Positions 17,709 through 26,368 of a stretch of 64,000 nt of DNA are shown piece by piece (within the stretch, counting starts at the first letter, position 1; each line of letters begins with the position of its first letter). The translations under genes were made by a program, and so were the position numbers. The stretch comes from Mycobacterium barrassiae. GTDB taxonomy: Bacteria; Actinomycetota; Actinomycetes; Mycobacteriales; Mycobacteriaceae. Below the pieces are notes generated by a model. It had not been told where the DNA came from. It ran no database searches and saw nothing but the letters and a program-made list of their open reading frames with translations. The stretch covers positions 187,084-251,083 of the forward strand of contig NZ_JACKUK010000025.1 of NCBI RefSeq assembly GCF_025822765.1, written 5' to 3'.

Positions 17709-20700
17709 ATGGCGGGCGGGATAGCGTCAGAACTGGCGGCCGCCGGGTTCGACGACGCCGTCGAAGTTGGGCGCGGCGGTAGTGGCGTCGTCTATCGCTG
17801 CTACCAGCAATCGCTCGGGCGCAGCGTCGCCATCAAGGTTCTCGCCAATGATCTCGACGACAGCGACCGCGAGCGTTTCCTGCGTGAGGGCTACGCGATG
17901 GGCAAGCTCTCAGGCCATCCCAACATCGTGAACATCCTCCAGGTCGGCGTCACCGAAGGCGGCCGGCCGTTCATCGTGATGCCTTACCACTCAGTGGGTT
18001 CGCTGGCCGAGCGGGTGCGTCGTGAGGGCCGGATCGCGTGGCCCGAGGCGCTGCGCATGGGCGTGAAGCTGTGCGGGGCGCTGGAGACCGCCCATCGGGC
18101 GGGCACGTTGCACCGCGACATCAAACCCGCGAACGTTCTATTCAACGACTACGGCGAACCTCAGCTGAGCGACTTCGGGACCGCCCGCATCGCAGGCGGA
18201 TACAAGACGGTGACTGGATTCTTCACCGGCACGCTGTCCTACACCGCGCCCGAGGTTCTGGCGGGCAACCCGCCGACGGTGGCCGCCGACATCTACTCCC
18301 TCGGGGCCACCATCTACGCGTTGATCGCCGGCGGGCCGCCGCATGAGCGCAAGGCCGATGAAGATCTGATCGCGCACTATCTGCGGATCACCTCGACGCC
18401 CGTGCCGGACCTGCGTCCGCATGGAATCCCGACCGATGTGTGTGCCGCGATCGAGAGAGCGATGTCGCGCGAACCCGGCGAACGGCAGGTGTCAGTTGCC
18501 GAATTCGGGCGCGAGTTGCAACTGGCGCAGCGGCACAACGGGTTGACCGCGGATCCGATGGCGCTCAGCGAGCCCGGCGGTGAGCTGGAGCCGACTGGCG
18601 GCACCCAGGCGTTGCCGCTCTCGGGGGCTTCGGCTCCGGGCCGGACGGAGAAATCCGCGCCGGGGATTCCGGAATCTTCAGAGTCTGTCGTCGCTGCGCC
18701 CATCGTTCCGAAAGACGCTGCGCCGCAACTGGACCCGAACATGTTCGCGCACACTCGGTCGGTCAGCATGGGCAACGTGCCCTGGCAGGTCCCACCTCAG
18801 ATCCCGCCGGCGCCACCGTCAGAGCCGCCGCCGCCCGTCGCGCCGCCGCCTTATCAATCGCAACCGGGGCCTGGGGCCGGGCCCCAAAGGCGGGATCAGA
18901 AGCGCCTGCTGATCATCGCGGGCGCCATTGCGGGGGTCCTGGTGCTGGTGATCGGCAGCGTCTTCTTCTTCACGTCCTCGAGCGACAAGGACGGCGGCGG
19001 TGGGCAAGCCGCACCGCCGAGGCCGCCCGTCGAGATGCAGCCCGAATGGCAACCGATCGCGGATGCGCGAATCGCTCGTGGCGCGGTGGCGGCCACCGAG
19101 GCCGACGGGACCATCTGGGTCTTCGGCGGTTTGGGGGCAGGCAACCGTGTCAGCGGCGGCCACGAGGGCTACGACCCCGCGCTCGACAGTTGGAAGGGCG
19201 GGGCGGATCTGCCCGTCCCGGTGCAGCGCGCGAGCGCAGTGACGTGGCAGGACACCCCAGTCGTCCTCGGTGGGTGGCGCACCGAGGGGTCGAACCAGAA
19301 GGTGGCGACCGACAAAGTGTGGCGGGTGGTCAACAGCCGCTGGGTTGAGTTGCCGCCACTGCAGCAGCCCAGGGCGGCGGCCTCGGCCGCGGTCGTCGGC
19401 GATCTCCTCGTCGTCACCGGCGGTGTGGACGCCAACGGCAAGCTGCTGAACACCACCGAGATTTATGACGGCACCGGCTGGAAGCTCGGCGCACCCCTGC
19501 CCACGCCGCGTCAGTTGGCGGCTTCGGCGTCGGACGGGAAGCTCGTGTACGTGCTCGGCGGCAGCACCGGCACCTCGGACCTGACGGCAGTCGAGGCGTA
19601 CGACCCCGTCGCAGACACGTGGACCACGATGCCCGCGCTTGCGGAGCCGCGCAGCGACTTCGGCGTGGCGGTCACCGACTCCCGTTTGGTGGCCGTCGGA
19701 GGCATGTCGTCGGGGCAGGTTCTGATGAGTGTGGAAGCGCTCGATCTGACCACTGCAACGTGGACCGCTCTGCCGGACCTGGCGACGGGGCGCCATGGCC
19801 TGGCGGTCGCGGCGGTGGGGAAGACCGTCTACGCGATAGGCGGCTCGACGAGCCCGGCGGACAGTCAGGTCACGGCGTCCGCCGAATCCCTGAAGCTGGC
19901 GCCGCGTAAGCCGCAACCGGCGGCGGAGTGGCGGGCGCTGCCCGATGCTCCGACCGCGAGGCTGATGGCCGCCTCGACTGTGCTGGACGACAAGATCTAC
20001 ATCGCGGGCGGCATGCTGGGCCACGCCGAGACGCTCGACACCTTCGAGAGCTTCGAGCCGAAGACCGGCAAGTGGGAAACGCTGCCCCCGTTGCCCATTC
20101 CGCTCAATCACGCCGCCGCCGCCGCCTTTCGCGGTGAGGTCGTGGTCCTCGGCGGCGCCAGCGACACCGTCGCCGACGCGTCGAACAAGGTCTTCGCCTA
20201 CCGCGACGGGAAGTGGGAAGAGTTGCCGAGCATGCAACATGCAAGGGCGGCGCCTGCGGCGGCGGTCATCGACGACAAGCTCGTGGTGGTCGGTGGACAG
20301 GACAACAAGCAACTCGTCACCCAGACCGAGGTGTTCGACGGTGAGTCGTGGACGTCAGGTCCCGATATGCCAACTCCGCGCGAGCATTTGGCGGCGGTGT
20401 CGGACGGCGTCTACATGTACACGGTCGGTGGTCGGGTCCTCTCCGCGGACGAGAACCTGGGCGCCTTCGAACGTTTCGATCCGGTCGCCGGAAAGTGGGA
20501 CAAGTTGGACGACATGCCCACTCCGCGCGGAAGCTATGGCGCGGCATTGGTCGACGGCCGCATCGTCGCCGTGGGCGGAGAAGAGCCGACGCGAGTGCTG
20601 CCCACCGTCGAGATGTTTGACATCTCCACCGGGAAGTGGACGACGCAGGCGCCGATCAACACCCCGGTGCACGGACAGGTGGTGGCGGCCGTCGAGAACA

Positions 20701-20780
20701 CCGTCTACACCATCGGCGGCGCGGACCGGCCCACGCATGAAGGGCCGGTGGCGTTCGTCGAGGCGCTCGACTTCAGCTAG
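17709..20780 (+). CDS. Receptor Ser/Thr protein kinase with double Kelch propeller
   Basis: A 1023-residue membrane kinase. The cytoplasmic kinase domain (about 10-270) is intact: GRGGSGVVYRC loop, Lys in VAIKVL, HRDIKPANVL catalytic loop, SDFGTARI and APEVL. A Pro-rich linker (about 280-398) leads to one membrane span (399-421). Roughly 600 outer residues carry twelve Kelch repeats with diagnostic Gly-Gly pairs, e.g. WVFGG, VVLGG, YAIGG, YIAGG, YTVGG, YTIGG. These fall into two sets of six, the second beginning near AEWRALPDAPT. The design parallels PknD, which has one NHL propeller, but here it is two Kelch propellers. The ATG at 17709 has GGAGG 11 nt upstream. It overlaps the convergent FHA-HTH gene by 4 bp. 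Confidence 0.93.
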   Translation: MAGGIASELAAAGFDDAVEVGRGGSGVVYRCYQQSLGRSVAIKVLANDLDDSDRERFLREGYAMGKLSGHPNIVNILQVGVTEGGRPFIVMPYHSVGSLAERVRREGRIAWPEALRMGVKLCGALETAHRAGTLHRDIKPANVLFNDYGEPQLSDFGTARIAGGYKTVTGFFTGTLSYTAPEVLAGNPPTVAADIYSLGATIYALIAGGPPHERKADEDLIAHYLRITSTPVPDLRPHGIPTDVCAAIERAMSREPGERQVSVAEFGRELQLAQRHNGLTADPMALSEPGGELEPTGGTQALPLSGASAPGRTEKSAPGIPESSESVVAAPIVPKDAAPQLDPNMFAHTRSVSMGNVPWQVPPQIPPAPPSEPPPPVAPPPYQSQPGPGAGPQRRDQKRLLIIAGAIAGVLVLVIGSVFFFTSSSDKDGGGGQAAPPRPPVEMQPEWQPIADARIARGAVAATEADGTIWVFGGLGAGNRVSGGHEGYDPALDSWKGGADLPVPVQRASAVTWQDTPVVLGGWRTEGSNQKVATDKVWRVVNSRWVELPPLQQPRAAASAAVVGDLLVVTGGVDANGKLLNTTEIYDGTGWKLGAPLPTPRQLAASASDGKLVYVLGGSTGTSDLTAVEAYDPVADTWTTMPALAEPRSDFGVAVTDSRLVAVGGMSSGQVLMSVEALDLTTATWTALPDLATGRHGLAVAAVGKTVYAIGGSTSPADSQVTASAESLKLAPRKPQPAAEWRALPDAPTARLMAASTVLDDKIYIAGGMLGHAETLDTFESFEPKTGKWETLPPLPIPLNHAAAAAFRGEVVVLGGASDTVADASNKVFAYRDGKWEELPSMQHARAAPAAAVIDDKLVVVGGQDNKQLVTQTEVFDGESWTSGPDMPTPREHLAAVSDGVYMYTVGGRVLSADENLGAFERFDPVAGKWDKLDDMPTPRGSYGAALVDGRIVAVGGEEPTRVLPTVEMFDISTGKWTTQAPINTPVHGQVVAAVENTVYTIGGADRPTHEGPVAFVEALDFS

Positions 20781-21385
20781 CTCTCGCGCAGCTGGGCAAG
20801 CGTGACGGCGCCTCGCCTGAGCGCCTCGTTGGCGAGGCGTACCCGGCGGTCACCCTCGGGCGGGATGTCGAATTTGTCGTAGAGGTTCTGCAGATGCTGT
20901 TTGACGGCCGCCTCCGTGACATACAGTTCGCCGGCCATCCGCCGCACCGATGCCGGCTCGGGGAAGGGGTCGTCGGAAACCAGCGGTCGGCACAGCACCA
21001 TGAGCACGTCGACCTCGCGCCGGGTCAGCCTTGGTGGGAGCTGGCTGGCGTCGGGGACGATCGTCGCTTCGTCCGCCGGTTCGCCGGCCTGTCGTGCCTG
21101 TATGTACACCACCCGCGACTTTCCGATCCGCACTTCGTCACCGGAGCGCAGCACCCGTTCGGCGGTGATCTTCTCGCCGTTGACGAAAGTGCCGTTGCGG
21201 CTCCCCACATCGCGGATCGACCATGCCGAACCGTGGTTCTCCAGGATGGCGTGCAGGCGCGAGACGGTGGGGTCGTGCTCGAGGGCCACCGCGTTGGTCG
21301 AGGCCTTGCCGAGCGTCACCCGCTCACCGGTCAACGGGACGAGCTCGCGTCCCGTCGGCTTGAAGACTTCCAAGTGGGAAGACAT
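20777..21385 (-). CDS. FHA domain protein with C-terminal helix-turn-helix
   Basis: A 202-residue protein. The N-terminal FHA domain has the phosphothreonine-binding SRLHAIL and GSRNGTFVNG motifs. The C-terminal part (about 120-195) resembles a winged or LuxR-like helix-turn-helix (RMAGELYVTEAAVKQHLQNL). The ATG at 21385 is chosen because AGGAGG lies 6 nt upstream. It converges on the Kelch kinase gene. FHA domains read kinase output, so a kinase-to-regulator link is inferred from adjacency. Confidence 0.88.
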   Translation of the reverse strand: MSSHLEVFKPTGRELVPLTGERVTLGKASTNAVALEHDPTVSRLHAILENHGSAWSIRDVGSRNGTFVNGEKITAERVLRSGDEVRIGKSRVVYIQARQAGEPADEATIVPDASQLPPRLTRREVDVLMVLCRPLVSDDPFPEPASVRRMAGELYVTEAAVKQHLQNLYDKFDIPPEGDRRVRLANEALRRGAVTLAQLRES

Positions 21386-21457
21386 ACAGACCTCCTGTTG
21401 GGCCAATTTTGACCCAGAGAGTCGGTCCCTGGTCTCCGAACGCGCCGTGCAATGTCA

Positions 21458-21493
21458 CAGCGGGCCGTCGAAGAGCTCCTCGACGGCCCGCTG
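21458..21493 (-). terminator. Strong hairpin after the polytopic membrane gene
   Basis: Perfect 14-bp arms CAGCGGGCCGTCGA (21458-21471) and TCGACGGCCCGCTG (21480-21493) flank an 8-nt loop. It lies about 10 nt past the stop of the membrane gene at 21503 and before the FHA gene on the same strand. There is no T-run; probable transcript end or attenuation point between the two genes. Confidence 0.6.
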
Positions 21494-21502
21494 CACGGCT
21501 GC

Positions 21503-22522
21503 CTAGTGCGGCGAGTTGGTGATCTTCTTCTTGAAGCGGATGGCCCGCTTGACCGGTGCCGACTCCGTCAGCGGAGGCCACGGCCACCCGCTGTTCTTCC
21601 CGCGCGGCGCCTTCAGGAAGGCCAGGCCCAGGAATAGGCCGAAGATCACATGCCCGAGCAGAGTGATGATCACGGTCGCGGTGTTCAGCGGAAACATCCG
21701 CTCCTCGCCGTTCGGCGCCAGCGCCACAGTGGCCATCAGGCCGGCCCAGGTGGGAAAGACCCCGAAGGCCACCGCCGCCAGCACCGCGTAGACGTTCTTC
21801 CACCGATCGATGCCGATGGCGTACGCGACGACGAAGAAGGCCACACCCAGTCCACCGGCATCGCCGAGATACCGGTACACGTAACCCACTGCCGCACTGC
21901 CTGTGGTGTCCGGCTCGCCGGTGACGAACGATCCCATCTCGATGATGAAATCGCCCATCAGCCCCAGCACGTGCACCGCGAACAGTCGGGCCGCGTCGTA
22001 CACGATGCACGCGACCATGCCTGCGATCAGGCCGCGGCCCACGATCATGTCGATCCGGTGCGGCGCGAACGCGATCAGTGTTGCGAGCACGGCGACCAGC
22101 GTGATGGTCACCATGGTGACCGTGGCCTGCGAGACCAGGCCGAACACCTCACCCGAGATCGCCAGGATAGGCATCGACGCCAGCAACAGCACCAGGGCCA
22201 GCCGGGCGTACTCCCACTTGCTCGGCGGCTTGACCTCCGCCTTGTTCAGGTCGATGTAGCGCTGCCGGATCGTGTTGGTGACCTTGGCGACGACGGGCAC
22301 CTCGACGAGCGGGCGCAGCCGCACGGTCCCGCTGTCCGCGTCGCCGAGGACCAGTGCCTTGAAGCGGGTGGTCATCGGCTCATGAGCGATCGGCGGCTTC
22401 GGGGCGATCGGCGGGGCCTTCGGGGTCTGCGGCAGCAGTTTGATCGGCAGATCGCCTGGCCGCAGCCGCACTGTTTCTTCAGGAGCCGGCCTGGGGGTTC
22501 CGGGCGGTGCTGTCGTGTTCAT
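21503..22522 (-). CDS. Polytopic membrane protein of unknown function
   Basis: About 339 residues. A Pro-rich cytoplasmic head of roughly 85 residues (APPIAPKPPIAHEP) is followed by some six to seven hydrophobic spans and a basic tail (RAIRFKKKITNSPH). No family was recognised. ATG at 22522 is preferred over 22537 because GAGGAA lies 7 nt upstream. It precedes the FHA-HTH gene on the same strand and may belong with the kinase/FHA group by context only. Confidence 0.8.
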   Translation of the reverse strand: MNTTAPPGTPRPAPEETVRLRPGDLPIKLLPQTPKAPPIAPKPPIAHEPMTTRFKALVLGDADSGTVRLRPLVEVPVVAKVTNTIRQRYIDLNKAEVKPPSKWEYARLALVLLLASMPILAISGEVFGLVSQATVTMVTITLVAVLATLIAFAPHRIDMIVGRGLIAGMVACIVYDAARLFAVHVLGLMGDFIIEMGSFVTGEPDTTGSAAVGYVYRYLGDAGGLGVAFFVVAYAIGIDRWKNVYAVLAAVAFGVFPTWAGLMATVALAPNGEERMFPLNTATVIITLLGHVIFGLFLGLAFLKAPRGKNSGWPWPPLTESAPVKRAIRFKKKITNSPH

Positions 22523-22721
22523 CGGGGTTTTCCTCATCTCAGATGACCTTCGTGGTCGCTTTCAGTGGTCTATAACGACATTTATGATCGATTCCGAAGG
22601 AAAACTGTGTAATCGCTACGAAGTCAGTTTTCGGCATCATCGGGGGTAGGTTTTCCTAGCCGCCAGGCGAGGCCGAGCTGGCAAGCGGGGCTGACAACAG
22701 TGGGGAGGAAGAGGACGGCAT

Positions 22722-23687
22722 ATGTGCACACGGGTGCTCTGGAACACCGACGGTAGATATGTGATGGCTGGCCGGACCATGGACTGGCCCGAGTCGACGC
22801 AACCGACCATCGTCGCGTTTCCGCGTGGGCGTGAGCGAGACGGCGGGAAGATCGGCGAACTCGTCGTCGTTGCGGACAACCCGCTGCGCTGGACCAGTCG
22901 CCACGCCAGCCTGGTGACCACCGTGTACGGGATCGGCACCGTCGACGGCCTCAACGAGGCCGGACTCGGGATGCACGCCCTCTACCTCAAGTCGACGGAC
23001 GTCGGAACCCGTGACCCCAGCCGCCCCGGTATCCACATGGGATTGTTCGGCCAGTATCTGCTCGACCAGGCGGGCACCGTCGCCGAAGCCCTGGCGTTGC
23101 TGGATACGTTCCAGCCGGTGATGGTGGAAGCCCATGGGCGGAAGGCGACCCTGCATTTTGCGCTGGAAGACGCCAGCGGAGACTCGGCGATCATCGAGTT
23201 CGAGGCCGGAGAACCGGTCATCCACCACGGCCGTCAGTACACGATCATGACCAACGATCCCACCTACGACGAGCAGCTGGAATTGATGGCGAAGCAAGAC
23301 TTTTCGCATCCGAGTCGCGATATGCCGTTGCCCGGCAACGTCAATGCGGTCGACCGGTTCCAGCGCGCCAGCTACTATGCCGCGCTGCTGCCGGAGCCCA
23401 CCGATACCAGGCAGGCGGTGGCCAGCGTGATGGCGATCATGCGTAACGTGTCGGTTCCATTCGGTGCGCCGTACGCCGAATTCGGTGTCTACAACACCGA
23501 ATACCGGACAGTCGTCGATCTCACCCAGAAGCTGTACTTCTTCGAACTGTCGACGAGCCCGAACGTGATCTGGATCGACTTCGACGCGTTGAAGTTGACC
23601 GACGAACCGCTGGAGATCAACCCGTACGACACCACGTTGATGGGCGACGTCACGTCCCGGTTCGAACCGCAGAATGTCGCGTTCTGA
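22722..23687 (+). CDS. Choloylglycine hydrolase family Ntn amidohydrolase
   Basis: A 321-residue linear amide C-N hydrolase. It starts Met-Cys, so Cys2 becomes the N-terminal nucleophile after Met removal. The conserved RTMDW (with Arg and Asp), the Asn of TNDPTY, an NAVDRF motif and an Arg near MRNVSVPFG follow family order. There is no signal peptide. Family members cut conjugated bile salts, penicillin V or acyl-homoserine lactones; which applies here is open. GGAGGAAGAGG precedes the ATG. Confidence 0.93.
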   Translation: MCTRVLWNTDGRYVMAGRTMDWPESTQPTIVAFPRGRERDGGKIGELVVVADNPLRWTSRHASLVTTVYGIGTVDGLNEAGLGMHALYLKSTDVGTRDPSRPGIHMGLFGQYLLDQAGTVAEALALLDTFQPVMVEAHGRKATLHFALEDASGDSAIIEFEAGEPVIHHGRQYTIMTNDPTYDEQLELMAKQDFSHPSRDMPLPGNVNAVDRFQRASYYAALLPEPTDTRQAVASVMAIMRNVSVPFGAPYAEFGVYNTEYRTVVDLTQKLYFFELSTSPNVIWIDFDALKLTDEPLEINPYDTTLMGDVTSRFEPQNVAF

Positions 23688-23699
23688 CCTCGGACCGGA

Positions 23700-24575
23700 T
23701 CACACCTTCGAGATGACCTTCTCGGCGTACTTCTCGATGGCGCGAATCTTGTTCTCGAGGGGCTCGGGGTCGGGACCGACGGTGTAGGGCATCCGGAAGC
23801 CCACCATGATGTCGGTGACGCCCCGGTCCTCGAGGCGCCTGATGCCGTCGGGCTTGTAGGCGTCCAGCGACATCGCATGGATCTCGAACGGTCCCGTGCG
23901 GCCCTCCTCCGCGCGAAGTTGCTTGAGCCGGTTGATATATCGGTCGAGCTCGGCGGGGTCGCCCAGATCGCCGCCGCCGTGCATCCACCCGTCGTGGCGT
24001 GCGGCGCGACGAAGCGCGGCGTCCGCGTGGCCGCCGATGAGGATCGGGATCGGTTTGGTGGGCGCAGGCGACATCTTCGTCTTCGGGATGTCGTAGAACT
24101 CGCCGTGGAACTCGAAGTACTCGCCGGTGGTGAGGCCCTTGATGATCTCGATGCACTCGTCCATTCGCTTGCCTCGTCGGGCGAACGGCACGTTCATGAG
24201 TTCGTAGTCCTCGGGCCACGGGCTGGTGCCGACGCCGAGGCCGAGCCGGTTGTCGAAGAGCGCGGCCAGCGACCCGGCCTGCTTGGCGACGAGCGCGGGC
24301 GGACGGATGGGCAGTTTGAGGACGAACATGTTGAACTTCAGCGTCGTCGTCGCGGCGGACAGCGCGCTGGCGAGGACGAACGCCTCGATGATCTCCTTGC
24401 CGTCGAGGAACTCACGGCCGCCGTCATCGGTGTACGGATACTTCGAGTCCGACTCATAGGGATAGGCCACGCTGTCGGCGATCGTCATGGCGTGGAATCC
24501 GGCCGCCTCGGCGGCCTGCGCCAGCGGAATGTAGTACTTCGGGTGGGTCAGTGATTCCGCATAGGTGAAGCGCAC
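23700..24575 (-). CDS. Luciferase-like (probable F420-dependent) oxidoreductase
   Basis: A 291-residue LLM-class protein (MRFTYAESLTHP, LGLGVGTSPWPEDYE, ILIGGHADAALRRAARHDGW). Mycobacterial members of this type usually use coenzyme F420 rather than FMN. The start is a GTG that probably initiates a leaderless mRNA: TAGTAT lies 6 nt upstream as a -10 box. A perfect KstR-like operator overlaps that box, so steroid/lipid-linked control is likely. By position it corresponds to Rv0940c of M. tuberculosis. Confidence 0.92.
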   Translation of the reverse strand: MRFTYAESLTHPKYYIPLAQAAEAAGFHAMTIADSVAYPYESDSKYPYTDDGGREFLDGKEIIEAFVLASALSAATTTLKFNMFVLKLPIRPPALVAKQAGSLAALFDNRLGLGVGTSPWPEDYELMNVPFARRGKRMDECIEIIKGLTTGEYFEFHGEFYDIPKTKMSPAPTKPIPILIGGHADAALRRAARHDGWMHGGGDLGDPAELDRYINRLKQLRAEEGRTGPFEIHAMSLDAYKPDGIRRLEDRGVTDIMVGFRMPYTVGPDPEPLENKIRAIEKYAEKVISKV

Positions 24576-24581
24576 CGGGCA

Positions 24582-24599
24582 ATACTAGAACGTGTTCCA
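24582..24599 (-). promoter_or_regulatory. Promoter with overlapping KstR-like operator
   Basis: The 14-mer TAGAACGTGTTCCA (24586-24599) fits TnnAACnnGTTnnA at all eight fixed positions. Read on the minus strand it overlaps a TAGTAT -10 element (24582-24587) placed 6 nt before the GTG, a geometry that would allow direct repression. Confidence 0.65.
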
Positions 24600-24640
24600 G
24601 TTCTGGGTTAGGGGTTCGGCGCTACGGGAACGTGGCGGTC

Positions 24641-24913
24641 ATGAGCGCAACATCCAAGGCCCTGTACAAGCCGCTGTCGATCGCCACGAGTGTGGCGGGC
24701 GGCCTGTTGGCGGGCAAGGTCTTCACAGAAATCTGGCAGCGGGTCAGCCCGTCTGATCAGGAGCCGCCGGAACCGAAGGACCTCACCCGCTCGACGCGCG
24801 AGGCGCTGGTCGCCGCCGCGATCCAGGGGCTGATCTTCGGTCTGGTGCGCGCGGCGGTGGACCGGGCGGGCGCGAAGGGATACCGCGCAATCACGCACGA
24901 CGACCCGCGCTAG
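24641..24913 (+). CDS. DUF4235 membrane protein
   Basis: A 90-residue protein beginning MSATSKALYKPLSIATSVAGG, with a hydrophobic N-terminal segment and a second one (AAAIQGLIFGLVRAAVDRAG) near the end, as in DUF4235 proteins. The start KALYKP is the family norm; a GTG at 24632 is also in frame. Function unknown. The MFS gene starts 25 bp downstream and may be co-transcribed. Confidence 0.85.
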   Translation: MSATSKALYKPLSIATSVAGGLLAGKVFTEIWQRVSPSDQEPPEPKDLTRSTREALVAAAIQGLIFGLVRAAVDRAGAKGYRAITHDDPR

Positions 24914-24938
24914 CGGACACGACGGCATCATGGCGTAG

Positions 24939-26141
24939 GTGCCCAGCTGGCTGACCCGCAATGTGCGGGTGCTTTCGGCCGTGTCCTTTCTGCAGGACAC
25001 CGCCAGTGAGCTTCTCTATCCGCTGCTGCCGATCTACCTGACGAGCGTGCTCGGCGCGCCCGCGGCCGTCGTCGGTGCAGTGGAGGGGGCGGCCGAAGGC
25101 GCGGCATCGCTCACCAAACTCGCGGCCGGGCCGTTGGGCGACCGGTACTCGAAGCGCCCTCTGATCGCCACCGGCTACGGAATGGCGGCGCTGGGCAAGG
25201 TGATGGTGGCCGCCGCCGCCGGATGGCCGGGTGTGCTGGCCGGCCGGGTGGTCGACCGGCTGGGCAAGGGAATCCGCGGGGCGCCGCGCGATGCTCTGCT
25301 CGTCGCTGATATCGGAACGGCCGACCGCGGAAAGGTTTTCGGATTCCACCGCGCGATGGACACGTTCGGTGCCGTCGTGGGCCCGCTGCTCGGACTCGTC
25401 GGCTACGAGTTGTTGGACCACCAGATCGCGCCGTTGTTGTGGGTGGCCGTCGTGCCCGCGGTGCTCAGTGTGGCGTTGGTGTATCTGGCTCGAGAGAAGC
25501 GAACGCAGATACCGCATCGCCGCGCGGTGTTCGCGATGGTGGGCGAGTTGCCGCAACGCTATTGGCGGGTCGCGATTCTGGTCATCACATTCGGGCTCGT
25601 GAACTTTCCCGATGCGCTGTTGTTGCTGCGGCTCAACGAGATCGGGTTCTCGGTGGTCGAGGTGATTCTCGCGTATGTGACGTACAACGCGGTCTACGCG
25701 GTGGCGAGTTACCCCGCGGGTGTACTCGCCGACCGGATCGGTAAGCCTGCTGTGTTCGGTGTCGGCCTGGTGTTCTTCGCGGTCGGGTACACCGGGCTGG
25801 GGCTCACCTCCGACACGGTCACGGCGTGGCTGCTCATCGGCGTGTACGGACTGTTCACCGCATGTACGGATGGCGTTGGCAAGGCGTGGGTTTCGTCACT
25901 CGTCCGGTCCGACCTACAGGGCAGTGCACAGGGCGTGTTCCAAGGGCTCAGTGGCTTCGCGGTGCTTGCGGCGGGGTTGTGGGCGGGCTTCCTGTGGGGC
26001 AGTGACGGACAGCTTCCGCTGTTGATCTCTGGAGTCGCCGGCGCCGTGTTTGCCGTCGTGACGCTGGTGATCGCCGCCCGCTATCGCGGGACGAGCTCGT
26101 CGATCGGGAACGGCGGAGACCCGACGCCTGCCACCGAATAG
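24939..26141 (+). CDS. MFS transporter
   Basis: A 400-residue major facilitator with about twelve spans and the loop 2-3 signature in GPLGDRYSKRPLI. DRLGKGIRGAPRDALL in the middle of the N-half is typical of a bacterial MFS subgroup of unknown substrate. The start is GTG (GTGCCCAGCTGG). Its last 61 bp overlap antiparallel with the end of the DUF4873 gene. Confidence 0.9.
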   Translation: MPSWLTRNVRVLSAVSFLQDTASELLYPLLPIYLTSVLGAPAAVVGAVEGAAEGAASLTKLAAGPLGDRYSKRPLIATGYGMAALGKVMVAAAAGWPGVLAGRVVDRLGKGIRGAPRDALLVADIGTADRGKVFGFHRAMDTFGAVVGPLLGLVGYELLDHQIAPLLWVAVVPAVLSVALVYLAREKRTQIPHRRAVFAMVGELPQRYWRVAILVITFGLVNFPDALLLLRLNEIGFSVVEVILAYVTYNAVYAVASYPAGVLADRIGKPAVFGVGLVFFAVGYTGLGLTSDTVTAWLLIGVYGLFTACTDGVGKAWVSSLVRSDLQGSAQGVFQGLSGFAVLAAGLWAGFLWGSDGQLPLLISGVAGAVFAVVTLVIAARYRGTSSSIGNGGDPTPATE

Positions 26142-26368
26142 CCGCCCTGCGGCGGACGCTCGGTGATGCGCGCTGTGGCGCTGTTGTCTCCGACCGACAG
26201 TGTCGCGGGTTGCGGCAGTTTCAGAGCGTCGGGAAGCGCGTCGAAAACCGTTCCCTGCCAGTGATATCGGCCGTCGATCGGGTCGAGGTGGCCGCTGAGC
26301 CGCGCGCGCACCGTGCGCTCCACACCCCCGGTGGTGACCGTCGCCGGCCCGTCGTAGACATCGCTCAT
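26081..26368 (-). CDS. DUF4873 domain protein
   Basis: A 95-residue protein, MSDVYDGPATVTTGG to PIDELVPR, containing the HLDPIDGRYHWQGT core of DUF4873. These domains often accompany flavin or diiron oxidoreductases in mycobacteria. It overlaps the diiron gene upstream by 4 bp (ATGA), so they are one operon. Its 3' end overlaps the MFS gene by 61 bp on the other strand. Function unknown. Confidence 0.85.
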   Translation of the reverse strand: MSDVYDGPATVTTGGVERTVRARLSGHLDPIDGRYHWQGTVFDALPDALKLPQPATLSVGDNSATARITERPPQGGYSVAGVGSPPFPIDELVPR

